NCBI RefSeq assembly: GCF_000717715.1
Contig: NZ_JOAI01000043.1
Location: 1 to 64,000 of the forward strand
Direction of reading: 5' to 3'
Length of the DNA: 64,000 bases
Source: Streptomyces sp. NRRL B-24484
Lineage (GTDB): Bacteria > Actinomycetota > Actinomycetes > Streptomycetales > Streptomycetaceae
Positions 41,827 through 51,441 of the stretch are shown here, one piece after another. The translations under genes were made by a program, and so were the position numbers. Under the pieces are notes generated by a model. The model made no database searches, was not told the DNA's origin, and saw only the letters and a program-made list of their open reading frames with translations. How positions within the stretch are numbered: position 1 is the first letter of the stretch; every line of letters starts with the position of its first letter.

Positions 41827-42365
41827 ACCGCGGCGAGCGGCAGCCGGGCCCCCATCACCGCGTAGGGGCGGACGGTGTTCGGGAAGCGCACCGCCCGTGC
41901 GAGGTCGCGGTAGCCGAGCGAGCGGTAGAGCCGGCGGGCCGGGGTCTCGGCGTCGATCGCGGACAGGATGCTGCGGTCCTTGCCGGAGCGCTCGCACAGG
42001 CCGCGGATCAGCGCGCTGCCGAGGCCGCGCCCCTGGTAGCCGGGCAGCACGTGCAGTTCGGTGACGGCGAAGACCCCGTCCAGCCAGTCGCCGTAGCCGC
42101 CGGCCTCCAGGTACGGCTGGATGACGGTGGACCACCAGTGCTCGCGGGAGTTCGGCATGCCGTAGCCGAAGCCGACCAGCCGGCCGCCGCTCATCGCGCC
42201 GAGGGCGAGCACACCGGGCTGCTGGGCGTGCCGACCGACGATGTGCAGCCGCACCGCGACCTCCTCGGGCGTCAGCCCGAAGGCCAGGGCCTGCACCTCC
42301 AGCGCGTACGGCGCCCAGGCCGCCAGGTCGATGGCCTCGATCGTCACCTCGGTGAGCTGCTCCAT
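41799..42365 (-). CDS. GNAT family N-acetyltransferase
   Basis: A 188-aa GNAT protein. The acetyl-CoA binding motif is LHVLPGYQGRGLGSALIRGL, and the final motif LSAIDAETPARRLYRSLGY is typical of the fold. Substrate unknown. It overlaps the 3' end of the convergent kinase gene by 28 bases and lies near a second GNAT gene on the same strand. The start ATG at 42363-42365 lacks a clear Shine-Dalgarno sequence. Confidence 0.88.
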   Translation of the reverse strand: MEQLTEVTIEAIDLAAWAPYALEVQALAFGLTPEEVAVRLHIVGRHAQQPGVLALGAMSGGRLVGFGYGMPNSREHWWSTVIQPYLEAGGYGDWLDGVFAVTELHVLPGYQGRGLGSALIRGLCERSGKDRSILSAIDAETPARRLYRSLGYRDLARAVRFPNTVRPYAVMGARLPLAAVHSQAANSR

Positions 42366-42426
42366 GACCGGGACGTTACTCCTCGAAGGCCTGCTGTGAC
42401 CTGCGAAGACCGGGATCCGCCGGTGG

Positions 42427-43338
42427 TCAGAACAGGACGCTCATGAAGGCGCCGACCTCGGTGAAGCCGACCCGCTTGTAGGCGGCCCTGGCGCGCAGGT
42501 TGAAGTCGTTCACGTAGAGCGAGACGACGGGGGCGACCTCGCGCAGCGCGATGTCCAGGACGGCGGCCATGCCGGCCTTGGACAGGCCGCGGCCGCGGTG
42601 CTCGGGGGCGACCCAGACGCCCTGGATCTGGCAGGCGCCCTCGGTGACGGCGCCGACCTCCGCCTTGAACAGCACCTCGCCGTCCTCGGAGAAGCGGGCG
42701 AAGGAGCGGCCGGCCGAGACCAGTTCGGCCACCCGGGCCTGGTAGAGCAGGCCGCCGTCGCCGGCGAGCGGCGAGATGCCGACCTCCTCGGTGAACATCG
42801 CGACGCAGGCCGGCATCAGGGTCTCGATCTCGTTCCGTTGCACCCGGCGGACCAGTCGGTCCGCCTCGACGTCCGCGGAGGGGGCGGTGGCGGCCATCAG
42901 CGGCTGGTGCGCTCGGACGTCCCGGGCGGGGCCCCAGCTGCGCTCCAGCAGGGCCCACAGGTCCGCCGTGGGGCCGGCCGGGCCGACGATGGAGGAGCAG
43001 CGGCGGCCCTGCCGCCGGGCGCGCTCGGCGAAGGCCCGGACGGCCTCCGGTCCGGCGTTGACCAGGACGAGGTTGGCGCCCGCGTAGCAGAGCGACTCCA
43101 GCCGGCCGTCCTCGCCGTGCCAGCCCCACATCTCGCCGCCGAGCCGCCACGGGTCCAGGCCGACCGCCTCGACCCGGGTGGCGACGAAGGCGTTGGCCAC
43201 CGGGTCCCGGTGCAGGATCTCCAGGGCGTCGTCGAGATCCGGGGCGTCGAGCAGGCGGGTGGCCGCCAGGGCCCGTGCGGCCTGGAAGGGTCCGGGGAGC
43301 ATCACACCTCGATCGAGCACAGGCACCTCACTAGACAC
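42427..43338 (-). CDS. GNAT acetyltransferase with DUF4081 N-terminal domain
   Basis: The 303-aa product joins an N-terminal DUF4081-like half (DPVANAFVATRVEAVGLDPW, then GGEMWGW) to a C-terminal GNAT domain with acetyl-CoA motif VWVAPEHRGRGLSKAGMAAVL and SLYVNDFNLRARAAYKRVGF. This pairing is common just downstream of ispG in actinobacteria. Substrate unknown. Several GTG codons at the 5' end (43338, 43326, 43320) make the exact start uncertain. Confidence 0.9.
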   Translation of the reverse strand: MSSEVPVLDRGVMLPGPFQAARALAATRLLDAPDLDDALEILHRDPVANAFVATRVEAVGLDPWRLGGEMWGWHGEDGRLESLCYAGANLVLVNAGPEAVRAFAERARRQGRRCSSIVGPAGPTADLWALLERSWGPARDVRAHQPLMAATAPSADVEADRLVRRVQRNEIETLMPACVAMFTEEVGISPLAGDGGLLYQARVAELVSAGRSFARFSEDGEVLFKAEVGAVTEGACQIQGVWVAPEHRGRGLSKAGMAAVLDIALREVAPVVSLYVNDFNLRARAAYKRVGFTEVGAFMSVLF

Positions 43339-43395
43339 GCCCCACGGGACTTCTGCCGCACCCTACTCCCCCGGGCGGCGCGGCAGGGAACACGA

Positions 43396-43457
43396 GGGCC
43401 GTCCGTACACCCCCGCAGGCCCCCGGGACGGGGGTGCGGGGGGCGTGCGGACGGCCC
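43396..43457 (-). terminator. Terminator after ispG
   Basis: GGGCCGTCCG at 43396-43405 is exactly complementary to 43448-43457; C-rich and G-rich segments inside extend pairing. It lies about 24 bases past the ispG stop and separates it from the DUF4081-GNAT gene. Confidence 0.7.
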
Positions 43458-43480
43458 CGGAGTCAGCGGTCGCTACCCGG

Positions 43481-44641
<1,161 letters not shown>

Positions 44642-44801
44642 GTGCGCAGGGTTCCCCTGGGTGAGGTCGGTGAGCCGGCCGGTTTGCTCGGGCCGGGCCG
44701 GGTGCGTCGATGAGGTCGCACCCGGCACACAACGGTACGGCACGCCCGCGGGCCCCAGCACATCCGGCGGTGCGGTGCCGGGCCCGGCGGGCGGTCGGCG
44801 G

Positions 44802-46106
44802 TCAGTTGAGCTTGACCGGGTTGACCACGTCGGCGGCCATGACGAGCACGGTGAAGCAGATGAAGACGGTGGCGACGACGTACGCGAAGGGCATCAGCTT
44901 GGCGACGTCGAAGGGGCCCGGGTCGGGGCGCTTGAGCAGCCCGGCCAGGCGGCGGCGGACCGACTCCCAGATCGCACCGGCGATGTGGCCGCCGTCCAGC
45001 GGCAGCAGCGGCAGCATGTTGAACAGGAACAGCGACAGGTTGATGCCGGCCAGCAGCTGGACGAAGAAGGCGAGCTGCTGGGTGGCCGGGATGTCCATGG
45101 CGAAGACGTCGCCGCCGAGGCGGGCGGCGCCGACCATGCCGATCGGGGAGTCGGTGGAGCGGGGGGTGCCGTCGACGACGGCGTGCCACAGGCCGGGGAT
45201 CTTGCCGGGCAGCGCGACCAGCGAGGAGACGCCGTGCTCGGCCATCGAGTACATCTCGTCGGTGGACTCGCCGAGGCTCATCCGGACGACACCGGTGGTC
45301 GGGGTGAAGCCGAGGAAGCCGGCGGTGACCGGGTCGCCCTTGACGGTGCGGCCGTCCTTGTCGACCGGGTTCACCGTGTTGCTGGTGATGTCGGCGGTCA
45401 GCGTCAGCCGCTGGCCGCCGCGCTCGACGACGATCGGGACCTGCTTGCCGGGCGACTTGCGGATGTCCGCCTGGAGCTGCTTGTAGCTGTGGATCTCGTC
45501 GCCGCCGAAGGAGACGAAGCGGTCGCCGGCCCGCAGCCCGGCCAGGTTGGCCGGGGACTTGGGCGCGTCGGTGGGGCAGGTGTCGGTCGGCTGGCCGGCC
45601 TTGACGACGCACTGGCTGACGGTGGAGACGGTGGGCACCGCCGTCTGCACGCCCATGCCCATGAACAGGAGCAGGAAGAGCACCACCGACAGGATCAGGT
45701 TCATGAACGGGCCGGCGAACATCACGATGACCCGCTGCCAGGGCTTGCGGGTGTAGAAGAGCCGGTGCTCGTCACCGGGCTGCAGCTCCTCGTAGGAGGC
45801 CTCCCGGGCGTCCTCGATCATGGTGCGCCAGGGCGAGCTGCTGCGCTTGGTGATCCGGCCGTCCGCGCCCGGCGGGAACATCCCGATCATCCGGATGTAG
45901 CCGCCGAGCGGGATCGCCTTGATGCCGTACTCGGTCTCGCCCTTCTTGCGGGACCACACGGTCGGGCCGAAGCCGACCATGTACTGCGGAACGCGGATCT
46001 TGAACAGCTTGGCGGTGGAGAGGTGCCCCAGCTCGTGCCACGCGATCGAGAACAGCAGCCCGATCAGGAAGATCAGGATGCCGAGCACCCACATCAGATT
46101 CGTCAC
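44802..46106 (-). CDS. rseP: Site-2 protease family zinc metalloprotease (RseP/RasP-like)
   Basis: An intramembrane protease of family M50. HELGH at residues 24-28 in the first helix supplies two zinc ligands and the catalytic glutamate; the LPLDGGH motif near residue 350 supplies the third ligand. A PDZ domain lies between ([20 protein letters not shown]). The 434-aa protein should cleave anti-sigma factors or signal-peptide remnants in the membrane. Start GTG 46104-46106. It sits between dxr and ispG, the conserved order in actinobacteria. Confidence 0.94.
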   Translation of the reverse strand: MTNLMWVLGILIFLIGLLFSIAWHELGHLSTAKLFKIRVPQYMVGFGPTVWSRKKGETEYGIKAIPLGGYIRMIGMFPPGADGRITKRSSSPWRTMIEDAREASYEELQPGDEHRLFYTRKPWQRVIVMFAGPFMNLILSVVLFLLLFMGMGVQTAVPTVSTVSQCVVKAGQPTDTCPTDAPKSPANLAGLRAGDRFVSFGGDEIHSYKQLQADIRKSPGKQVPIVVERGGQRLTLTADITSNTVNPVDKDGRTVKGDPVTAGFLGFTPTTGVVRMSLGESTDEMYSMAEHGVSSLVALPGKIPGLWHAVVDGTPRSTDSPIGMVGAARLGGDVFAMDIPATQQLAFFVQLLAGINLSLFLFNMLPLLPLDGGHIAGAIWESVRRRLAGLLKRPDPGPFDVAKLMPFAYVVATVFICFTVLVMAADVVNPVKLN

Positions 46107-46156
46107 CGCTCGCCCTTCGCCATGCCGTCGTCGTTCCGTTCGCCGCCGTCGTGCTC

Positions 46157-47386
46157 TCAGCCCGCCGCGAGCTCGCGGGCCCGGGCGCGGGCCCAGTCCT
46201 CCGCCAGGAGGACGTCCGCGACGGTGAGCGAAGTTCCCCGCGCGGGGGTGCCGTGCTCGGCGACGACCTTGGCCACAGTGTCCACGATCCCGGTGAAGGG
46301 CAGCCGGCCGCCGAGGAAGGCGTCGACGCACTCCTCGTTGGCCGCGTTGAAGACCGCTGGGGCGGTGCCGCCGAGCGCACCGACCTCGCGGGCGAGCGAG
46401 ACGGCCGGGAAGGCCTCGTCGTCGAGCGGGAAGAACTCCCAGGTGGCGGCCTTCGTCCAGTCGCAGCCGGGGGCGGCGTCCGGGACGCGCTCGGGCCAGC
46501 CGAGACCGAGCGCGATCGGCATCCGCATGTCCGGCGGACTGGCCTGGGCGAGGGTGGAGCCGTCGGTGAATTCGACCATCGAGTGGACGACCGACTGGGG
46601 GTGCACCACGACCTCGATCCGGTCGAACGGGACGTCGTAGAGCAGGTGCGCCTCGATGACCTCCAGGCCCTTGTTGACCAGGGTCGCGGAGTTGATCGTC
46701 ACCACCGGGCCCATCGCCCAGGTCGGGTGGGCGAGCGCCTCGGACGGGGTGACCCCGGCCAGCTCGGCCCGGCTGCGGCCGCGGAACGGGCCGCCGCTCG
46801 CGGTGACCACCAGCTTGCGGACCTCGGCCCGGGTACCGGCCGCCAGCGCCTGGAAGAGCGCGGCGTGCTCCGAGTCGACCGGCACGATCTGGCCGGGCGC
46901 CGCCACGGCCTTCACCAGCGGGCCGCCGACGATCAGCGACTCCTTGTTGGCGAGCACCAGCACCCGGCCGGCCTCCAGCGCGGCCAGGGTCGGCCGCAGG
47001 CCGATCGAGCCGGTGATGCCGTTGAGCACCGAGTGGCACTCCGAGGCGGCGAGTTCGGTCGCGGCGTCCGGGCCCGCCAGGATCTCCGGCAGCGGACGGC
47101 CCGCGGCCCCGGCCGCGAGCGCCTCGCGCAGGGCCGGGACGGCGCTCTCGTCGGCCACCGCCACCGTCCGCACGCCGAGCTGCAGGGCCTGCTCCGCGAG
47201 CAGCGCGACCCGGCCGCCGTTGGCGGACAGCGCCACCACGCGGAACCGGTCGGGGTTGCGCAGCACCACGTCGATGGCCTGGGTGCCGATCGAACCGGTG
47301 GAGCCGAGGATCACGAGCTCCCGCGGACCGTCCGGGTCCTTGACCGCCGGGGTGTAACGGAGCTGGGGGTGGGCGAGCGAGTTCAT
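46157..47386 (-). CDS. dxr: 1-deoxy-D-xylulose-5-phosphate reductoisomerase
   Basis: Dxr makes 2-C-methyl-D-erythritol 4-phosphate, the committed MEP-pathway step, using NADPH and a divalent metal. The 409-aa protein has GSTGSIG (29-35 region) for NADPH, the metal/substrate block [14 protein letters not shown] and the SGGPFRG motif. It is 50 bases upstream of rseP and in the same operon direction as ispG. Confidence 0.97.
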   Translation of the reverse strand: MNSLAHPQLRYTPAVKDPDGPRELVILGSTGSIGTQAIDVVLRNPDRFRVVALSANGGRVALLAEQALQLGVRTVAVADESAVPALREALAAGAAGRPLPEILAGPDAATELAASECHSVLNGITGSIGLRPTLAALEAGRVLVLANKESLIVGGPLVKAVAAPGQIVPVDSEHAALFQALAAGTRAEVRKLVVTASGGPFRGRSRAELAGVTPSEALAHPTWAMGPVVTINSATLVNKGLEVIEAHLLYDVPFDRIEVVVHPQSVVHSMVEFTDGSTLAQASPPDMRMPIALGLGWPERVPDAAPGCDWTKAATWEFFPLDDEAFPAVSLAREVGALGGTAPAVFNAANEECVDAFLGGRLPFTGIVDTVAKVVAEHGTPARGTSLTVADVLLAEDWARARARELAAG

Positions 47387-47465
47387 GCCCCCATTGTGTC
47401 GTGCGGTGGGCGGTGCCCGACGCAGGGTTGTCCGGGTCGGACCACTCCCGGGACCGCTCCCGGGA

Positions 47466-47873
47466 CTACTTCCAGGCCCAGATCCTCCCGACCGCCTTGC
47501 CGTCCGCGCCGACCTCCCACTCGAAGGCGCCCGCGACGCCCCGCAGGTCCGCGAACTCGGGCGAGTCGCTGCTGTAGACGATGGTGCCGCGCCAGCTGGT
47601 GCCGCCGCCCTCGGTGAAGCGGCCGACCCCGCCTCCCTGCCAGGAGGCGTGCGCGCCGGTGGGGCTCATGATGACGCCCTGCCCCTCCCCGTACAGGGTT
47701 CCGTCGGGGCGCAGCCGTCCGGTGTAGCTGCCCGTGTCGTTGACCGTGACGCCGAGCAGTTGTCCGGTGCCGGTGAACGAGGTCTCCACGACGGGCGGCA
47801 GCCCGTGGTCGCCGCGGACCACCCGCTGGCCGGTGACCTGTGCCTGTTCCTCTCCGATGAGGTCGCCGAGCAT
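47466..47873 (-). CDS. Conserved hypothetical beta-rich protein
   Basis: A 135-aa protein without signal peptide or membrane segment. The sequence alternates polar and glycine-rich strands ([34 protein letters not shown]), suggesting a small beta-barrel. I do not recognise the family. The ATG at 47871-47873 has GGAGG six bases upstream and is better than the earlier start at 47927. It is a single-gene unit between dxr and the aldehyde dehydrogenase terminator. Confidence 0.75.
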   Translation of the reverse strand: MLGDLIGEEQAQVTGQRVVRGDHGLPPVVETSFTGTGQLLGVTVNDTGSYTGRLRPDGTLYGEGQGVIMSPTGAHASWQGGGVGRFTEGGGTSWRGTIVYSSDSPEFADLRGVAGAFEWEVGADGKAVGRIWAWK

Positions 47874-47959
47874 GATCGACCTCCCTTCCTCCCCTTCCGG
47901 ACTACGCCCCCTGCGAGGGGCTGTCAAGGCAGCGGCCGACCGGGCCGGAGGCCGCGAAA

Positions 47960-47990
47960 CGCCCCGCCACCGGGAGCCGGTGACGGGGCG
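47960..47990 (-). terminator. Terminator after the aldehyde dehydrogenase gene
   Basis: CGCCCCGCCACCGG at 47960-47973 pairs with CCGGTGACGGGGCG at 47977-47990, with one mismatch, about 33 bases past the stop of the dehydrogenase gene. Confidence 0.7.
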
Positions 47991-48022
47991 TCGGGTCGGT
48001 CGGGCGGCGGCCGCCCCGACCG

Positions 48023-49465
48023 TCAGAGGTCCAGGCCGGTGAGCACCAGGACGCGCTCGTAGGTGAAGTCCTCCATCGCGTACTTGACGCCCTCGCGGCC
48101 GACGCCGGAGTCCTTCACGCCGCCGTACGGCATCTGGTCGGCGCGGTAGGACGGCGCGTCGCCGATGATCACGCCGCCGACCTGCAGCTCGCGCTGGGCG
48201 CGGAAGGCGGCCTGCACGTCGTGGGTGAACACGCCGGCCTGCAGGCCGAAGGCGGAGTCGTTGACGGCGGCGAAGGCCTCGTCGGTGGAGTCCACCTTGT
48301 GCAGCGAGAGCACCGGGCCGAAGACCTCGGCGGTGGCCAGGATCGCGTCGCCGGAGAGGTCCGCGACCACGGTCGGGGCGTACGAGGCGCCCTCGCGGAC
48401 GCCGCCGGTGAGCACCTTGGCGCCCTTGGCGACCGCGTCGTCCACCCAGGACTCGACGCGCTTGGCGGCGTTCTCGTCGACCAGCGGGCCGACGTCCACG
48501 GCGTCGTCCGCCGGGTCACCGGTGACCTGGGCCTGCACCTTGGCGACGATCCGCTCCACCAGCGCGTCGTACACGGTGGCGTCGGCGATCACGCGCTGCA
48601 CCGAGATGCAGGACTGGCCGGCCTGGTAGTTGGAGAACATCGCGATCCGGGTGGCCGCCCAGTCGAGGTCGGCCTCGGAGTTCCAGTCGGCGAGGACGAC
48701 GGCGGCGGCGTTGCCGCCGAGCTCCAGGGTGACGTGCTTGCGCGGCACCGAGTCCATGATCTGGTAGCCGACCTTGTCCGAACCGGTGAAGGAGATCACC
48801 GGGAGGCGGTCGTCCTGCACCAGGGCCGGCATCTTCTCGTTCGGCACCGGCAGGACGCTCCAGGAGCCGGCCGGCAGGTCGGTCTCGGCGAGGATCTCGC
48901 CGAGCACCAGCGCCGAGATCGGGGTCGCCGGGGCGGGCTTGAGGATGATCGGGGCGCCGACCGCGATCGCCGGGGCGACCTTGTGCGCCACCAGGTTCAG
49001 CGGGAAGTTGAACGGGGCGATGCCCAGCACCACGCCCTTGGGGAAGCGGCGCACCACAGCGAAGCGGCCCGTGCCGCCCGGGTCGGTGTCCAGGCGCATC
49101 GTCTCGCCGTTGGTCCGGCGGGCCTCCTCGGCGGCCCAGCGGAACACCGAGACGGCACGGCCGACCTCGCCGCGCGCCCACTTGATCGGCTTGCCGTTCT
49201 CGGCGGTGATCAGGCGGGCGATCTCCTCGGTGCGCTCGGCCAGCCGCTTGGACACGTGGTCCAGGGCGGCGGCGCGGACGTGCGCGGGGGTCGCGGCGAA
49301 GACCGGCGCGGCGGCGACGGCGGCGGCGACCGCCTCCTCGATCTGGGCGTCGGTCGGCACGCTGACCTTGCCGACCAGGCTGCCGTCGAACGAGTGGCGG
49401 ACCTCGAAGTCCGACTCGCCGCTCGCCCGGCGGCCGGCCAGCCAGAACTCATGGGTGGTGGTCAC
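48023..49465 (-). CDS. NAD(P)-dependent aldehyde dehydrogenase
   Basis: The 480-aa enzyme has the full ALDH set: N154 in PFNFPLN, FTGS (226-229), E248 in LELGG and the nucleophile C286 in GQSC. It resembles the lactaldehyde/phosphonoacetaldehyde-type branch, so the substrate is open. Near a GABA-type aminotransferase and a PucR regulator, it may oxidise the semialdehyde from amine degradation (inference). GTG 49463-49465 is taken as start; the frame opens 14 codons earlier. Confidence 0.92.
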   Translation of the reverse strand: MTTTHEFWLAGRRASGESDFEVRHSFDGSLVGKVSVPTDAQIEEAVAAAVAAAPVFAATPAHVRAAALDHVSKRLAERTEEIARLITAENGKPIKWARGEVGRAVSVFRWAAEEARRTNGETMRLDTDPGGTGRFAVVRRFPKGVVLGIAPFNFPLNLVAHKVAPAIAVGAPIILKPAPATPISALVLGEILAETDLPAGSWSVLPVPNEKMPALVQDDRLPVISFTGSDKVGYQIMDSVPRKHVTLELGGNAAAVVLADWNSEADLDWAATRIAMFSNYQAGQSCISVQRVIADATVYDALVERIVAKVQAQVTGDPADDAVDVGPLVDENAAKRVESWVDDAVAKGAKVLTGGVREGASYAPTVVADLSGDAILATAEVFGPVLSLHKVDSTDEAFAAVNDSAFGLQAGVFTHDVQAAFRAQRELQVGGVIIGDAPSYRADQMPYGGVKDSGVGREGVKYAMEDFTYERVLVLTGLDL

Positions 49466-49645
49466 GGTCGTACCGGCCCTTCCCTCGATTGGTGGATACC
49501 AGCCCACGGTAGGGCGGCCGGATCACCAACCGGACTGGACACCGCGGAGTGGATCCCGGAGGCCGCCGTACACAGTGGCGCATTGCGGCCCCGCCGGGGA
49601 CCCGCCCGCGCGGATCACCCGCCCGCGCGGATCACCCCGGCCCGG

Positions 49646-51211
49646 TCACTCCTCGCCGGCGCGCAGGGCGAGCCACAGCTCCATCCGGACGTCGGTGTCG
49701 TCCAGCGAGCGGCCCAGCAGTTCCTCGACGCGGCGCATCCGGTAGCGCAGGGTGTGCCGGTGCACGCCCAGGTCGGCGGCGGCCGCGTCCCACTGGCCGT
49801 GCCGCGACAGCCAGGCCCGAAGGCTCGCCACCAGGTCGCCGCGGGCCGTCCGGTCGTGCTCGCGCAGCGGCCGCAGCAGGCCCTCGGCGAAGGCCGTCAC
49901 CGCCTCCTCGCCGAGCAGCGGCAGCAGCGAACCCGCGCCGACCTCCTCGTGGTCCACCGAGCGGCGGCCGCCGCGCAGCGCCACCGCCAGCGCCCGCTCG
50001 GCCTGCGCGTACGCCGTGCCGGCGTCGTCCAGCGAGGTCGGCCCGGAGACGCCGAGCGCCAGGCCCTCGTGCTCCTCGACCGCGCCCAGGCAGGCCCGGT
50101 GGGCGGCACCGTTGTCCTGTGCCAGCACCAGCAGCCGGGGCCCGTGCGGGCCGTCCTCGCGGGAGACGAGCAGCCGCTCGCCGACCCGACCGCCGGCCTG
50201 CTCCGCCCGGTCGCCGAGCTCGCTCAGCGCCTCCGCGGCCTCCGGGCCGTTGCCCGCACCGGCCACCATCACCCGGGCGTCGCCCTCCGGCAGACCGCCG
50301 AAGAGGCCCGCCGACACCTGCCGCGCGGTCGCGACCTCGCCCGACAGCACCATGTGCAGCAGGGCTGCGCCCATCCGCTCCTCGGCCTGCCGCAGCTCCC
50401 GGGAGCGCTCCAGGGTCAGCGTCAGCAGCGCCACCGCGGCGTTCAGCACGTACCGCTCGGTCGGCGTGATCCGGTCCTCGGTGCCCACCGCCAGGAAGCC
50501 GCGCGGGCGGCGGTCCGCCCCGAGCGACTGGACGACCACGAAGTCCTCGTCCGCGGTGTCGATTCCCGGAGAGCGGCCCTGCAACGCCGCGCTCGACGGA
50601 GCCGGGCGGCGGCGCAGCCGGTCCACCTCGGCCGCCAGCCGGCCGGCCCGGCGGGCCGCCCAGTCCGGTGCCACCGCGGACAGTGCGCCCGACCCGTCGT
50701 ACAGCGCCGCCCAGCCGCCGAGCCGGGCCGCGAGCCGGCGGACCACCGCCGTCGTGCCGTCCTTGCCGAGCGCGGCCCGGGTCAGCTCCTCCTGCGCCTC
50801 GAAGCTGGTGGTCACCGCCTCGTACTGCTCGGCCGCCAGTGCCGCCGAGACCGCCTTGCTGATCGCGATGAACGGTGTCGCCTCGGGCACCCGCAGCAGC
50901 GGGAGGCCGCGCTGGGCCGCCGCCTCCACCAGGGCCTGCGGCACCTCGGTGTGCGAGAGGCCGACGCCCAGGCCCAGCCCGACCACCCCCGCGTCGGCCA
51001 GCCGGTGCACGTAGGCCTGCAGCCGGGACGCGGTCTTGCCGAGCTTGATTCCGGTGGTGAGCAGCAGCTCACCGCCCTCCAGGAAGGGCGTCGGGTCGTC
51101 GAGCTCGCTGGTGTGCACCCAGCGGACCTGGCGCTCCAAGTGGTCCGCCCCCGCCAGCACGGTCAGATGGAGCGCGGTGTTGCGGGCGACGGAGGCGAGT
51201 GTGGGGGGCAT
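49646..51211 (-). CDS. PucR-family transcriptional regulator
   Basis: The 521-aa protein has an N-terminal PucR domain (about 8-125, with LDDPTPFLEGGELLLTTG), a middle GGDEF-like CdaR segment and a C-terminal helix-turn-helix (GQWDAAAADLGVHRHTLRYR, about 470-490). Such regulators usually control purine, amino acid or GABA catabolism in response to a metabolite. Position between the aldehyde dehydrogenase and the aminotransferase region suggests it regulates one or both. It should have its own promoter in 51212-51395. Confidence 0.92.
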   Translation of the reverse strand: MPPTLASVARNTALHLTVLAGADHLERQVRWVHTSELDDPTPFLEGGELLLTTGIKLGKTASRLQAYVHRLADAGVVGLGLGVGLSHTEVPQALVEAAAQRGLPLLRVPEATPFIAISKAVSAALAAEQYEAVTTSFEAQEELTRAALGKDGTTAVVRRLAARLGGWAALYDGSGALSAVAPDWAARRAGRLAAEVDRLRRRPAPSSAALQGRSPGIDTADEDFVVVQSLGADRRPRGFLAVGTEDRITPTERYVLNAAVALLTLTLERSRELRQAEERMGAALLHMVLSGEVATARQVSAGLFGGLPEGDARVMVAGAGNGPEAAEALSELGDRAEQAGGRVGERLLVSREDGPHGPRLLVLAQDNGAAHRACLGAVEEHEGLALGVSGPTSLDDAGTAYAQAERALAVALRGGRRSVDHEEVGAGSLLPLLGEEAVTAFAEGLLRPLREHDRTARGDLVASLRAWLSRHGQWDAAAADLGVHRHTLRYRMRRVEELLGRSLDDTDVRMELWLALRAGEE

Positions 51212-51395
51212 GGCACCTTCGCTGGTACGACACGGTCGCTCCGTTGCGACCGCGCAGGTGAGGGGTTCGGGGGGCTGACTCCATTATGTACGCCCCGGAC
51301 AAGCGGCCGAACGGAATCCTCCGCCGCGGAGTCAGTGCCCCGACCCGCGCGACCTGCGGGGACCGCCGGGGACGGGCCTCCCCGGGCGGTCGGCG

Positions 51396-51441
51396 GCCGT
51401 CAGTCGTACAGGTCCACCGCCGTCAGTCGCGCAGGTCCACC
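51396..51441. repeat. 23-bp tandem duplication at a gene 3' end
   Basis: Two direct copies of a 23-base unit (51396-51418 and 51419-51441) differ at two bases. The second copy contains the stop codon and last codons of the VirD4-like gene (VDLRD), while the first lies just beyond the stop and repeats them as VDLYD plus a stop. It looks like a small slippage event. Confidence 0.75.
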
